This document shows positions 51,335-59,240 of a DNA stretch of 64,000 nucleotides, one piece after another; within the stretch, counting starts at the first letter, position 1, and each line of letters begins with the position of its first letter. Source of the stretch: Knoellia koreensis (GTDB lineage Bacteria > Actinomycetota > Actinomycetes > Actinomycetales > Dermatophilaceae). Both the position numbers and the translations under genes were made by a program. The notes below the pieces were generated by a model. It made no database searches and was not told the origin of the DNA. It saw nothing but the letters and a program-made list of their open reading frames with translations. The DNA lies in assembly GCF_013041615.1 (NCBI RefSeq), contig NZ_JABEPQ010000001.1, positions 860,976 to 924,975 on the forward strand. The letters run 5' to 3'.

Positions 51335-52165
51335 TCACACCTCGGCGCCGGTGAGTACGTCGTCGGTGTGGGAGGCCGCGACGGGGGTCCGGTCGCGGCG
51401 GGTCAGGGTGAGGAACGCGACCAGTCCGAGGATGGCCACGAGGAAGATCAGGCTGGTCACGGTCGTGCCCAGGCCCAGCCCGCCGTCGGCGCGCGCCTGC
51501 GACAGCAGGTCGCCCAGGGAGGCGCCGAGCGGACGCGTCAGCACGTAGGCCGCCCAGAAAGCCGGGATCGCGGCGATCAGGCCCGCCTTGTGGGCGATGG
51601 CGATGACGGCGATGGCCACGGCGAAGAGCACGGCCGAGGTGAGGTAACCCAGGGCCAGCCGCTCGGCGAGCAGGTCTCCCGCCGCGGTGCCCAGCGCGAA
51701 CGTCATGAGGATCGTGAGCCAGTAGAAGGACTCGCGGCGGGCCGTGTAGATCGTGTGGATCGACAGGGTGCGCTCGGAGGCGAACCAGGCCGCGAAGGTC
51801 ACGGCGAGCGCGACCGCGAAGACCGCGGTGGTCACCACCAGCGGGACCCCGAGGTTGTCGGTGAGGTTGTCGGTCAGCAGGGTGCCGACGATGCTCACGA
51901 GCACCACCACCAGCCAGTAGCGGACCGGCACGTAGCGACGCGCCCGGAACTGGGCGACGAGGGCCACGACGAGCAGCGCACTCATCACGATCGAGGTGCC
52001 GGTGAGGCCGAAGCCGAGGGTCTCGTTCAGGTAGTCGGCGGCAGTCTCACCGACGGTGGTGGCGAGCACCTTGATGATCCAGAAGTACGCGGTCACCTCG
52101 GGGACGCGATTGAGGAGCGTGCGGGCCGCGGCGCGGCGGCTGGTCGAGCCGGGAGCTGTGGTCAT
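51335..52165 (-). CDS. DUF347-repeat membrane protein
   Basis: This protein of about 276 residues has eight hydrophobic helices arranged as four repeats: FWIIKVLATTVGETAADYL, YWLVVVLVSIVGTLLTDNL, YWLTILMTFALGTAAGDLL and YVLTRPLGASLGDLLS. This is the DUF347/COG4705 pattern; biochemical function is unknown. ATG 52165 begins the conserved part and has CAGAGT 7 bases upstream, a TANNNT-like element with C for T. Confidence 0.82.
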   Translation of the reverse strand: MTTAPGSTSRRAAARTLLNRVPEVTAYFWIIKVLATTVGETAADYLNETLGFGLTGTSIVMSALLVVALVAQFRARRYVPVRYWLVVVLVSIVGTLLTDNLTDNLGVPLVVTTAVFAVALAVTFAAWFASERTLSIHTIYTARRESFYWLTILMTFALGTAAGDLLAERLALGYLTSAVLFAVAIAVIAIAHKAGLIAAIPAFWAAYVLTRPLGASLGDLLSQARADGGLGLGTTVTSLIFLVAILGLVAFLTLTRRDRTPVAASHTDDVLTGAEV

Positions 52166-52199
52166 GGGCCAGACTCTGGCCGGTGCCCCCTGAGGCGGA

Positions 52200-52268
52200 C
52201 CTGAGAGCCGGGGCGGTGCTGCGGGCCTCGGGGCGGCTCTCAGGTTTCTCAGGATCGTCTCAGCACCG
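52200..52268. promoter_or_regulatory. Inverted repeat and CTCAG direct repeats between divergent genes
   Basis: CCTGAGAGCCG (52200-52210) and CGGCTCTCAGG (52234-52244) form a perfect 11-bp dyad. CTCAG then recurs three times over about 25 bases, ending near 52264. Repeats of this sort in the DUF347-PAP2 intergenic region could be the operator of the nearby OmpR-type regulator (inference). Confidence 0.45.
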
Positions 52269-52366
52269 GTGGTGGACAGTGGCACTGGTCCCGGACGGTC
52301 GCGTCCCCCTCACCGGCCGTCCGGTCGACCACAGAACATTCCGACGCCCGTCGAGGAGCCCCGCCC

Positions 52367-53095
52367 GTGTCGCACCCCGCCCTCCACCGCCCGGCCCCGA
52401 TGCTGGAGCTGCGCCGGCTGCGCTCCCGAGCGTCCGCGGCGGGGCTCACCGTTGCCGCGGCCGGGGTCGGCCTGTGCGGGCTCCTGGCGGACGGTGCCGC
52501 CGAGCGCGGTGACCTGAGCGCCCACGACCCCGGGGTCACGGCCTGGTTCGTCGCCGAACGCACCCCGTGGCTCACCGGTGTCGCCCAGGTGCTGTCGGCG
52601 TTGGGCAGCGAGGTGGCCATCGGCCTGCTCGCCGTGGCGACTCTCGCCTGGCTGCTGTGGCGCGGCCGGCTTCGGTATGCCGCGGTGTTCGGGGGCGGGA
52701 TGGTCGCCGCCGCTGCCCTCACCGTCGGGGTCAAGCACGTCCTGCACAGGCACAGGCCCCCGTCATCCCTCATGCTCGGACCCGTGGACAACGGATTCTC
52801 CTTCCCATCCGGTCACACCCTGTCCACGACCGTGTTCGTGGGGCTGGTCGCCGGGCTCGTCCTGACAATCGTGCCGGGGCGGCTGGCGCGGACCGGCGTC
52901 GTGGTAGTCGGGGTGGTGCTGGCGCTCGCGGTCGGTGTGAGCCGGGTCTACCTGGGCTACCACTGGCTGACCGACGTCGTCGCCGGGTGGGTCCTCGCCG
53001 TGGCCACCTTGGCCGCGTGCGCGGTGGCGTGGCAGGCGCTCGCCGGGCTGGACCGGCACACACTCCGCTCGCTCCTCGCGCGGATCGGGCGCTGA
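52367..53095 (+). CDS. PAP2-family phosphatase
   Basis: This 242-residue membrane protein has the three PAP2 motifs: KHVLHRHRPPSS (KX6RP), FPSGHTLSTT (PSGH) and SRVYLGYHWLTDVVAGW (SRX5HX3D). Six membrane helices surround them. It dephosphorylates a lipid phosphate such as phosphatidic acid or undecaprenyl pyrophosphate on the outer leaflet. It ends 2 bases before the response regulator, so both are one operon. Confidence 0.92.
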   Translation: MSHPALHRPAPMLELRRLRSRASAAGLTVAAAGVGLCGLLADGAAERGDLSAHDPGVTAWFVAERTPWLTGVAQVLSALGSEVAIGLLAVATLAWLLWRGRLRYAAVFGGGMVAAAALTVGVKHVLHRHRPPSSLMLGPVDNGFSFPSGHTLSTTVFVGLVAGLVLTIVPGRLARTGVVVVGVVLALAVGVSRVYLGYHWLTDVVAGWVLAVATLAACAVAWQALAGLDRHTLRSLLARIGR

Positions 53096-53097
53096 CC

Positions 53098-53787
53098 GTG
53101 CGGGTGCTCCTGGTCGAGGACGAGAAGCCACTGGCGGAGATGATCCGTCGCGGGCTCATCAACGAGGGCTTCGTCGTCGACGTCGCGCACGACGGGATCA
53201 GCGGGCAGTGGCTCGCCACCGAGAACCCCTACGACGTCATCGTCCTCGACATCATGCTGCCGGGGCGCAACGGCTACAACGTCCTGCGCAACCTGCGCGA
53301 GCTCAAGGTCTGGGCTCCGACCCTGATGCTCACGGCCAAGGATGGCGACTACGACCAGACCGACGCGTTCGACCTGGGGGCCGACGACTACCTCACCAAG
53401 CCGTTCAGCTTCATGGTGCTGGTCGCCCGGCTGCGCGCCCTGGTGCGTCGCGGCGCACCGGCCCGCCCGGTGAGCCTGCAGGTCGGTGACCTCCGGCTCG
53501 ACCCCAACCGCCGCATCGTGACCCGCGCCGGGGAACGGATCACGTTGACCGCGCGGGAGTTCGCGCTGCTCCAGTTCCTCATGCGCCACCCCGAGGTGGT
53601 CCTGTCCAAGGCCGAGATCCTCGACAACGTCTGGGACCCGCACTTCGACGGCAGCGACAACATCGTCGAGGTCTACGTGGGCTACCTGCGCCGCAAGGTC
53701 GACGCCGCCTTCGGCGTCACGTCGCTGGAGACGGTGCGCGGCATGGGCTACCGGCTGATGCCGGTGAGCGTGCCCGAGACCGACTGA
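53098..53787 (+). CDS. OmpR/PhoB-family response regulator
   Basis: This 229-residue protein has a receiver (VLLVEDEKPLA, DVIVLDIMLPGRNG, TLMLTAKDG, DYLTKPFSF) and a winged-helix C-terminal domain (LTAREFALLQFLMRHPEVVL, VEVYVGYLRRKVD, ETVRGMGYRL). Its partner kinase is the convergent gene 58 bases downstream. Co-transcription with PAP2 points to an envelope or lipid-related stimulus, perhaps one like the cationic-peptide sensors (inference). Confidence 0.92.
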   Translation: MRVLLVEDEKPLAEMIRRGLINEGFVVDVAHDGISGQWLATENPYDVIVLDIMLPGRNGYNVLRNLRELKVWAPTLMLTAKDGDYDQTDAFDLGADDYLTKPFSFMVLVARLRALVRRGAPARPVSLQVGDLRLDPNRRIVTRAGERITLTAREFALLQFLMRHPEVVLSKAEILDNVWDPHFDGSDNIVEVYVGYLRRKVDAAFGVTSLETVRGMGYRLMPVSVPETD

Positions 53788-53816
53788 CCCGCCACCGGGT
53801 CGCTCGGTGGCGGGTC
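53786..53816. terminator. 12-bp hairpin between convergent regulator and kinase
   Basis: GACCCGCCACCG (53786-53797) and CGGTGGCGGGTC (53805-53816) pair perfectly with a 7-base loop. The right arm lies in the first repeats of the tandem array, so alternative pairings with later units are possible. Confidence 0.65.
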
Positions 53817-53856
53817 GCTCGGTGGCGGGTCAGTCCGTGGCGGGTCAGTCGGTGGT
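53797..53856. repeat. Four tandem 15-bp repeats between convergent genes
   Basis: GGGTCGCTCGGTGGC occurs exactly at 53797-53811 and 53812-53826, then as two variants at 53827-53841 and 53842-53856. The last unit overlaps the 3' end of the kinase gene, including its stop. Confidence 0.85.
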
Positions 53857-55191
53857 CGGCAGCCTCAGCTCGAAGCGGCACCGACCATCGGAGGTCTCGG
53901 TGGCGACGGCGTTCCCGCCGTGGGCACGGGCCACCGTGCGCACGATCGCCAGCCCGAGTCCGCTACCGCCGCTCTCGCGTCGGCGCGAGTCCTCGAGCCG
54001 GGCGAACCGGTCGAAGACGGTCTCCCGGTCGGCGACCGGCACCGGGGGGCCGTCGTTGTCGACCCGGACGACCACGTCGTCGCCCTCGGTGTCGACCGAC
54101 AGGCCCACCCGACCCGTCGTGTGGCGCACCGCGTTGTCCACGACGTTGCGCACCATCTGCTCGATCCGGGCACGGTCGCCGAGGACCCGGGCCGCCATGA
54201 TGCTCGCCTCGACGGGCACCCCGGTCGCGCGGACCCGGTGCACCTCCTGGGCCACGATGTCGTCGACATCGACCTCCTCGCGCGCCAGCGGCGCACCGTC
54301 GTCGGCCTTGGCGAGGGTCAGCAGGTCGTCCACCAGGGACTGCAGGCGCAGCGTCTCGGACCGGATCACTGCGTCGCGGTCGTCGTCGAACCCGTCCTGC
54401 GTCGACACCTCCACGGCCGCACGGATCGTCGCGAGGGGGCTGCGCAGCTCGTGCGAGGCGTCCGAGACGAACCGGCGCGTCGCCGCGTCGGACTTCTCCA
54501 GGCGGGCCAGCATCTCGTTCATCGTGCGGGCGAGCCGCGCGATCTCGTCACCCGTCGGCGGCACCGTGACCGCGCCGCCACCGCGGACCTGGCTGATCCG
54601 CGCGACCTCCGAGCGGATTCCCTCGACGGGCTGCAGCGCCTGCCGCACCGCCCTCCGAACGAGCACGAGGAGCAGCACCAGCATCAGCACGGCCCCGACG
54701 GCGAGCAGCACCGTCGCCGTGCGCACCGTGTCGCCCAGCGCGCTGAGCGGCACCGCCACGACGACGGCGTAGGTCGCCCCGGCGGGGTCGGTCACACCGC
54801 GCGCCACCACGGCATACGGCTCCCCCAGCTCACCCGGGACGGTCGCGGACTGGTCGACCTCTTCCTTGCCGGCCGCGGGCCGCAACGTCGATGCCGGCCT
54901 CGCGTCGAGCCGGCGGTCCGACGAGGCGACGACGGTCCCGTCCGCGCCGACCACCTGGACGATCGCGCCCTGGGCCGGCACCTCGCTCAGCGACCTGGCG
55001 GGTGGCGCCTCACCTCGCGCGACGACGTCGACCACCTGGCCGGCCGTCGACCGGGCGGTGTCCAACGACGTCCGGTAGAGGATCTGGTCCAGGGTCAGGG
55101 CGAACGCGGCCACCCCCAGAACGATCATGAGGACGACCACGACGCCGGAGGTCGCGAGCACGCGGCGCTGCAGCGACCACGTCCGCATCAT
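53845..55191 (-). CDS. Sensor histidine kinase, HisKA type
   Basis: This 448-residue kinase has a membrane helix at about residues 12-33, an extracellular domain of about 130 residues, a second helix near 170-190 and a HAMP segment. HisKA (VSDASHELRSPLATIRAA) and HATPase (NVVDNAVRHT, DNDGPPVPVADRETVFDRFA, GGSGLGLAIVRTVARAHGG) follow. Its partner is the convergent OmpR regulator. The ATG overlaps the aat stop by 4 bases, an unusual coupling. Confidence 0.92.
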   Translation of the reverse strand: MMRTWSLQRRVLATSGVVVVLMIVLGVAAFALTLDQILYRTSLDTARSTAGQVVDVVARGEAPPARSLSEVPAQGAIVQVVGADGTVVASSDRRLDARPASTLRPAAGKEEVDQSATVPGELGEPYAVVARGVTDPAGATYAVVVAVPLSALGDTVRTATVLLAVGAVLMLVLLLVLVRRAVRQALQPVEGIRSEVARISQVRGGGAVTVPPTGDEIARLARTMNEMLARLEKSDAATRRFVSDASHELRSPLATIRAAVEVSTQDGFDDDRDAVIRSETLRLQSLVDDLLTLAKADDGAPLAREEVDVDDIVAQEVHRVRATGVPVEASIMAARVLGDRARIEQMVRNVVDNAVRHTTGRVGLSVDTEGDDVVVRVDNDGPPVPVADRETVFDRFARLEDSRRRESGGSGLGLAIVRTVARAHGGNAVATETSDGRCRFELRLPTTD

Positions 55192-55886
55192 CGGGGGCCG
55201 CACCCGGGGACGAAGGTGGGCGGCGGGGCCGTGATGGCCAGGGCCAGCCGCTCGAGGTAGTCCGATCGCGGGATGTCGACGATGCCCAGCGTGCGCAGGT
55301 GGTCGGTCGCCCACTGCACGTCGATGAGCCGGCGGTCGTCGCCGTCGGCGAAGACGTGACCTGCGAGCCCGACCAGCGCGGCCTTCGACGCGTCGGTGAC
55401 GCGGTGGAACATCGACTCCCCCGCGAACAGCCCGCCCACGGCCAGCCCGTAGAGACCGCCCACCAGCTCGCCGTCCTGCCACGTCTCAATGCTGTGCGCC
55501 CACCCGAGGGCGTGCAGCTCGCCGTAGGCGTCGGCGATCTCGGGCGTGATCCACCGGCCGGACCGACTCGGGTCGGCGCACGCCGCGACGACGTCCCCGA
55601 ATGCCGTGTCGACCCGGATCTCGAAGTGCCGCAACGACTTGCGCAGTGACCGACTCGCGTGCAGGCCACCCGGCAGCAGCACACCACGCGGGTCCGGCGA
55701 CCACCACCCGAGCGGACGGTCGCCGTTCTCGCCCAGCCCCATCGGGAACAGCCCGGTGCGGTAGGCCTCGAGGATCGTGCCGGCGCGCAGGTCACCGCCG
55801 ACCGCGACGAGGTCCTCCCCGGCGCCGGCGTCGGAGAGGTCGAACGACCAGCTGCTCGGCAGCGGCTCGACCGGCGACGGCGTCAC
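55188..55886 (-). CDS. aat: Leucyl/phenylalanyl-tRNA-protein transferase
   Basis: This 232-residue enzyme adds Leu or Phe to N-terminal Arg/Lys of proteins, feeding them to ClpS-ClpAP or ClpCP (N-degron pathway). It has VAVGGDLRAGTILEAYRTGLF, PLGWWSPDPRGVLLP, GWAHSIETWQDGELVGGLYG, GESMFHRVTDASKAAL and LIDVQWATDHLRTLG. GTG 55886 lies 1 base after the AdoK-like gene's stop. Confidence 0.93.
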   Translation of the reverse strand: MTPSPVEPLPSSWSFDLSDAGAGEDLVAVGGDLRAGTILEAYRTGLFPMGLGENGDRPLGWWSPDPRGVLLPGGLHASRSLRKSLRHFEIRVDTAFGDVVAACADPSRSGRWITPEIADAYGELHALGWAHSIETWQDGELVGGLYGLAVGGLFAGESMFHRVTDASKAALVGLAGHVFADGDDRRLIDVQWATDHLRTLGIVDIPRSDYLERLALAITAPPPTFVPGCGPR

Positions 55887-55887
55887 C

Positions 55888-56874
55888 TCACGGGGCGACG
55901 CAGGCGATGTGCGGCTCGATGGCATCGGCGGAGTCCTGGCCGTACGCCTCGGCGAGCCGCCCCAGGAACGTGGACTTGCCCAGGGTGTACTCCTGCGTGC
56001 CGACCGTCTCGATGACGTAGGTGGCGAGCATCGAGCCCAGTTCGGCCGCGTGGCGCAGCCCGAGGTCGGCCGCCAGCCCGGTGAGGAAACCGGCCCGGAA
56101 CGCGTCACCGACACCGGTCGGGTCGGCGCGGCGCACCTCGCGCGCCACCGGCACGTCGATGGGGTCCTCGCCCTTGCGGACGATGGTGACGCCGTCCTTG
56201 CCCTTGGTGATGACTCGGGTGTTGACGCGCTCGGCGATCTCCTCGGCGCTCCAGCCGGTCTTCTGCTCGGTGAGCGCCGCCTCGTACTCGTTGGTGAGCA
56301 GGTAGTCGGCGCCGTCGATGAGCTGGCGGATCGTGTCGCCGTCGGCGAAGGCGAGCTGCTGGCTGGGGTCGGCGGCAAACGGTATGCCGCGCGAGCGGCA
56401 CTCGCGGGTGTGGCGCAGCATCGCCTCGGGGTCGTTGGCGCCGACCAGCACGAGGTCGAGCCCGCCGACGCGCTCGGCGATGGGGCCGAGCTCGATCGCG
56501 CGGGCCTCGCTCATCGCGCCGGCGTAGAAGGTGGCGATCTGGGCCATGTCCTCGTCGGTGGTGCAGACGAAACGGGCCGTGTGCTTGGACTCCGAGACGT
56601 GCACGGACGCGCAGTCGACGCCGTGCCGCTCGAGCCAGCTGCGGTAGTCGCCGAAGTCCTCCCCGACGGCGCCCACGAGGATCGGCCGCTGCCCGAGGTT
56701 CGCCATGCCGAAGGCGATGTTGGCGGCCACACCGCCGCGGCGGACCTCCAGGTCGTCCGCGAGGAACGACAACGAGACCTTGTCGAGCTGCTCGACGACG
56801 AGGGAGTCGCGAAAGCGCCCCTTGAACGTCATGAGGTGGTCGGTGGCGATGGACCCGGTGATCGCGAAGTGCAC
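55888..56874 (-). CDS. PfkB-family carbohydrate kinase, adenosine-kinase-like
   Basis: This 328-residue protein has RRGGVAANIAFGMANLG near the N-terminus and the PfkB signature ADPTGVGDAFRAGFLTGL near residue 250, where Asp is the catalytic base. It resembles mycobacterial AdoK (Rv2202c), a PfkB-type adenosine kinase that also sits near ctaC. A sugar substrate cannot be excluded. GTG 56874 is 6 bases after TAGGTT. Confidence 0.87.
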   Translation of the reverse strand: MHFAITGSIATDHLMTFKGRFRDSLVVEQLDKVSLSFLADDLEVRRGGVAANIAFGMANLGQRPILVGAVGEDFGDYRSWLERHGVDCASVHVSESKHTARFVCTTDEDMAQIATFYAGAMSEARAIELGPIAERVGGLDLVLVGANDPEAMLRHTRECRSRGIPFAADPSQQLAFADGDTIRQLIDGADYLLTNEYEAALTEQKTGWSAEEIAERVNTRVITKGKDGVTIVRKGEDPIDVPVAREVRRADPTGVGDAFRAGFLTGLAADLGLRHAAELGSMLATYVIETVGTQEYTLGKSTFLGRLAEAYGQDSADAIEPHIACVAP

Positions 56875-56880
56875 GCGTGC

Positions 56881-56886
56881 AACCTA
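56881..56886 (-). promoter_or_regulatory. -10 element of the AdoK-like operon (predicted leaderless)
   Basis: The minus strand has TAGGTT, 6 bases, then GTG 56874. Confidence 0.5.
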
Positions 56887-56931
56887 CCTGCTGCGATTGC
56901 GGGCGGCAGCGCTGCGGAGCAGAGTCTGCGC

Positions 56932-57705
56932 ATGAGCGACACCGGGGACCAGGCGGACGAGACCATCGAGACGACGGAGACCGCGGAGGCGGCCATCGCC
57001 GAGTTCGACTTCAGCGACCTGCGGGCGACCTTCGTCAACTGCACGCTGAAGCGCTCGCCCGAGGTGAGCAACACCCAGGGCCTCGTCGACGTGAGCGCGG
57101 CCATCATGCGCGAGCACGGGGTCGAGGTGCACGAGTACCGCGCGGTCGACCACGAGATCGCCACGGGTGTCTACCTCGACATGACCGAGCACGGCTGGGA
57201 ACGCGACGAGTGGCCGCTCATCTTCGCCGACATCGTCGAGTCCGACATCCTCGTGGTCGCCGGGCCGATCTGGCTGGGCGACAACTCCAGCGTCACCAAG
57301 CAGGTCATCGAGCGGCTGTATGCCGGGTCGGCCATGACCAACGCCGCGGGCCAGTACATCTACTACGGCAAGGTCGGGGGCGCGATCATCACCGGCAACG
57401 AGGACGGCATCAAGCACTGCGCGTCCAACATCCTCTACAGCCTCCAGCACATCGGCTACACCATCCCGCCGGGCGCCGACGCCGGCTGGATCGGCGAGGC
57501 GGGGCCGGGCCCCTCCTACCTCGACGAGGGCAGCGGCGGCCCGCAGAACGAGTTCACCCGCCGCAACACCACGTTCATGACCTGGAACCTCATGCACCTC
57601 GCGGCGATGTTCAAGGAGAACGGCGGCTTCCCGGTCGGCGGCAACCAGCGGGTCGAGTGGGATGCCGGCGTGCACGCCGACGCACCCAACCCGGAGTACC
57701 GATAG
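56932..57705 (+). CDS. NADPH-dependent FMN reductase / flavodoxin-like protein
   Basis: This 257-residue protein has an acidic N-terminal tail of about 30 residues, then a flavodoxin-like fold. NCTLKRSPEVSNTQGLVDV is the phosphate loop, ILVVAGPIWLGDNSSVTKQV the second FMN loop and YYGKVGGAIITGNEDGIKHC the third. It is probably a soluble quinone or FMN reductase. ATG 56932 has CAGAGT 6 bases upstream, a near match to the leaderless -10 pattern. Confidence 0.85.
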   Translation: MSDTGDQADETIETTETAEAAIAEFDFSDLRATFVNCTLKRSPEVSNTQGLVDVSAAIMREHGVEVHEYRAVDHEIATGVYLDMTEHGWERDEWPLIFADIVESDILVVAGPIWLGDNSSVTKQVIERLYAGSAMTNAAGQYIYYGKVGGAIITGNEDGIKHCASNILYSLQHIGYTIPPGADAGWIGEAGPGPSYLDEGSGGPQNEFTRRNTTFMTWNLMHLAAMFKENGGFPVGGNQRVEWDAGVHADAPNPEYR

Positions 57706-57731
57706 CACCCGACCACTCCTCGTCACCGCTA

Positions 57732-57765
57732 GGTACTTGACATCGCCTAGTACCCGGCATACCTT
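57732..57765 (+). promoter_or_regulatory. Autoregulated promoter of padR: -35, -10 and inverted-repeat operator
   Basis: Consensus TTGACA at 57737-57742, a 17-base spacer and TACCTT at 57760-57765 are followed by 6 bases and ATG 57772, so the mRNA should be leaderless. The dyad GGTACT (57732-57737) / AGTACC (57749-57754) overlaps the -35 and spacer, an ideal site for PadR autorepression. Confidence 0.75.
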
Positions 57766-57771
57766 CATGCC

Positions 57772-58113
57772 ATGGCTCACGACCCGCAGATGCTCAAGGG
57801 AGTCCTCTCCCTGCTGCTGCTCAGCGTCCTCGTCGACGAACCCGGCTACGGGTACGCGATCGTCACCCGGCTGCGCGATGCCGGGTTCGAGGACCTCGCC
57901 GAGGGCACGGTCTACCCGGCCCTCACCCGGCTCGAGTCCGCAGGGCTGCTCGAGTCCTACCTCGAGCGCTCGGCCTCCGGGCCGGCGCGCAAGTACTACC
58001 GCACCACCGATGCCGGGCGCGCCGAACTGGCCACCCGCACGGACGCCTGGCGAAACCTCGTCACGGCCGTCGACACCGTCACCAGCACCACCACCCAGGG
58101 GGTTTCGTCATGA
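57772..58113 (+). CDS. PadR-family transcriptional regulator
   Basis: This 113-residue protein has the PadR winged helix: MLKGVLSLLLLSVLVDEPGY, GYAIVTRL, EGTVYPALTRLESAGLLES, GPARKYYRTTDAGRAEL. PadR proteins usually repress their own operon and are released by small ligands or stress signals. Its stop overlaps the next gene by 4 bases (ATGA). Confidence 0.93.
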   Translation: MAHDPQMLKGVLSLLLLSVLVDEPGYGYAIVTRLRDAGFEDLAEGTVYPALTRLESAGLLESYLERSASGPARKYYRTTDAGRAELATRTDAWRNLVTAVDTVTSTTTQGVSS

Positions 58114-58670
58114 ACATCACCGATCAGCTGCGGATCGAGTCCGCCGTCCTGCGCTACGACTTCTGGCTCGACTACCGCGGGGTTCGCGGCCGCCGGCGCC
58201 GCGAGCTGCGGCGCGAACTGCGGGCCAACCTCGCCGAGGCCACCGCGCGTGAGGGCTCGCGGGCCGCGGTGCTCGGCATCGGGTCGCCCAGGGCCATGGC
58301 GTATGCCGCGACCGAGGGCGACGCTCGACGCGCGCGGTGGACGTTCGGGGTCGTCTGCGCGGGCGTGGTCTGGTTCACGCTGTCGATGATGTGGCTGTTC
58401 TCCGTGATCGGCTTCCTCGATGGCGTGGACGCGAGCGGCGTCGAGGGGCGCGACGTCTCCGGCACGAGCTTTCCGTGGGGCGGCACCGTCTCGGCGCACG
58501 TCACCCCGGGGCACGGCGGTCTCAGCCTGTCGGCGACCTACCCGTGGAGCATCCTGGCGCTGGTCGCGCTCACGCTCCTGCTGACCGCGCAGCCCTGGCG
58601 CCTGCTCACCGGCCGGCGCCGTGGCGCCCAGGCCGCACCCGCCAAGGCGGTGGCGCAGCGCTCGGCGTGA
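58110..58670 (+). CDS. PadR-linked membrane protein, HAAS-like
   Basis: This 186-residue protein has an N-terminal basic helical region (RRRRELRRELRANLAEATAR) like the HAAS/DUF1700-type domain often encoded after padR. Two membrane helices follow (VVCAGVVWFTLSMMWLFSVI; ILALVALTLLLTAQPW) with an extracellular loop of about 60 residues. The pair probably forms a membrane-linked signalling module, with PadR as DNA-binding partner (inference from known padR-HAAS pairs). Confidence 0.75.
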   Translation: MNITDQLRIESAVLRYDFWLDYRGVRGRRRRELRRELRANLAEATAREGSRAAVLGIGSPRAMAYAATEGDARRARWTFGVVCAGVVWFTLSMMWLFSVIGFLDGVDASGVEGRDVSGTSFPWGGTVSAHVTPGHGGLSLSATYPWSILALVALTLLLTAQPWRLLTGRRRGAQAAPAKAVAQRSA

Positions 58671-58709
58671 GCACGCGGCATACCGCCGCTCGCACCACCC
58701 GTGGCACGA

Positions 58710-58747
58710 CGAAGCGCCGGGCCCCACGAAAGGGACCCGGCGCTTCG
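58710..58747. terminator. Bidirectional terminator hairpin
   Basis: CGAAGCGCCGGG (58710-58721) pairs with CCCGGCGCTTCG (58736-58747), and CCC pairs with GGG after one mismatch, around a 6-base loop. It lies between convergent genes and is flanked by short A and T runs. Confidence 0.8.
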
Positions 58748-58755
58748 GTGGTGTC

Positions 58756-59142
58756 TCAGCTGAAGCTGTCGCCGCAGGCGCAGGAGCTGCCCGCGTTGGG
58801 GTTGTCGATCGTGAAGCCCTGCTTCTCGATCGTGTCCGCGAAGTCGATGGTCGCGCCATCGAGGTAGGGGCTGCTCATCCGGTCGACGACGACCTCGACA
58901 CCGTCGAAGTCGCGCACGAGGTCACCGTCGAGGGTGCGCTCGTCGAAGTAGAGCTGGTAGATCAGGCCGGAGCAGCCACCGGGCTGCACGCCGATCCGCA
59001 GGCGCAGGTCGTCACGACCCTCCTGCTCGAGCAGCGACTTGACCTTGCCGGCAGCCACGTCGGTGAGCACGACACCGTGCGACTGTTCCTGCGCGGCCTC
59101 GGTGGGGGCGGCGGTCGGAGCGGTCTGGTCCTGAACACTCAT
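58756..59142 (-). CDS. A-type iron-sulfur cluster carrier (ErpA/HesB family)
   Basis: This 128-residue protein has the three Cys of A-type carriers: GVQPGGCSGLIYQL near residue 67, and NAGSSCACGDSFS at the C-terminus (CxC). It delivers Fe-S clusters to apo-proteins. ATG 59142 follows AAGGACG by 7 bases. The same family lies close to glycerate kinase in mycobacteria (Rv2204c/Rv2205c). Confidence 0.92.
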   Translation of the reverse strand: MSVQDQTAPTAAPTEAAQEQSHGVVLTDVAAGKVKSLLEQEGRDDLRLRIGVQPGGCSGLIYQLYFDERTLDGDLVRDFDGVEVVVDRMSSPYLDGATIDFADTIEKQGFTIDNPNAGSSCACGDSFS

Positions 59143-59240
59143 CGTGATGCGTCCTTGCTGTTGGTGGAGGTCTGCCTCAAGGGCCAACCTGCGGGTGACG
59201 CGAATTGTTCCCTCGCGCCTACCTCCACTGTACGTCGTCG

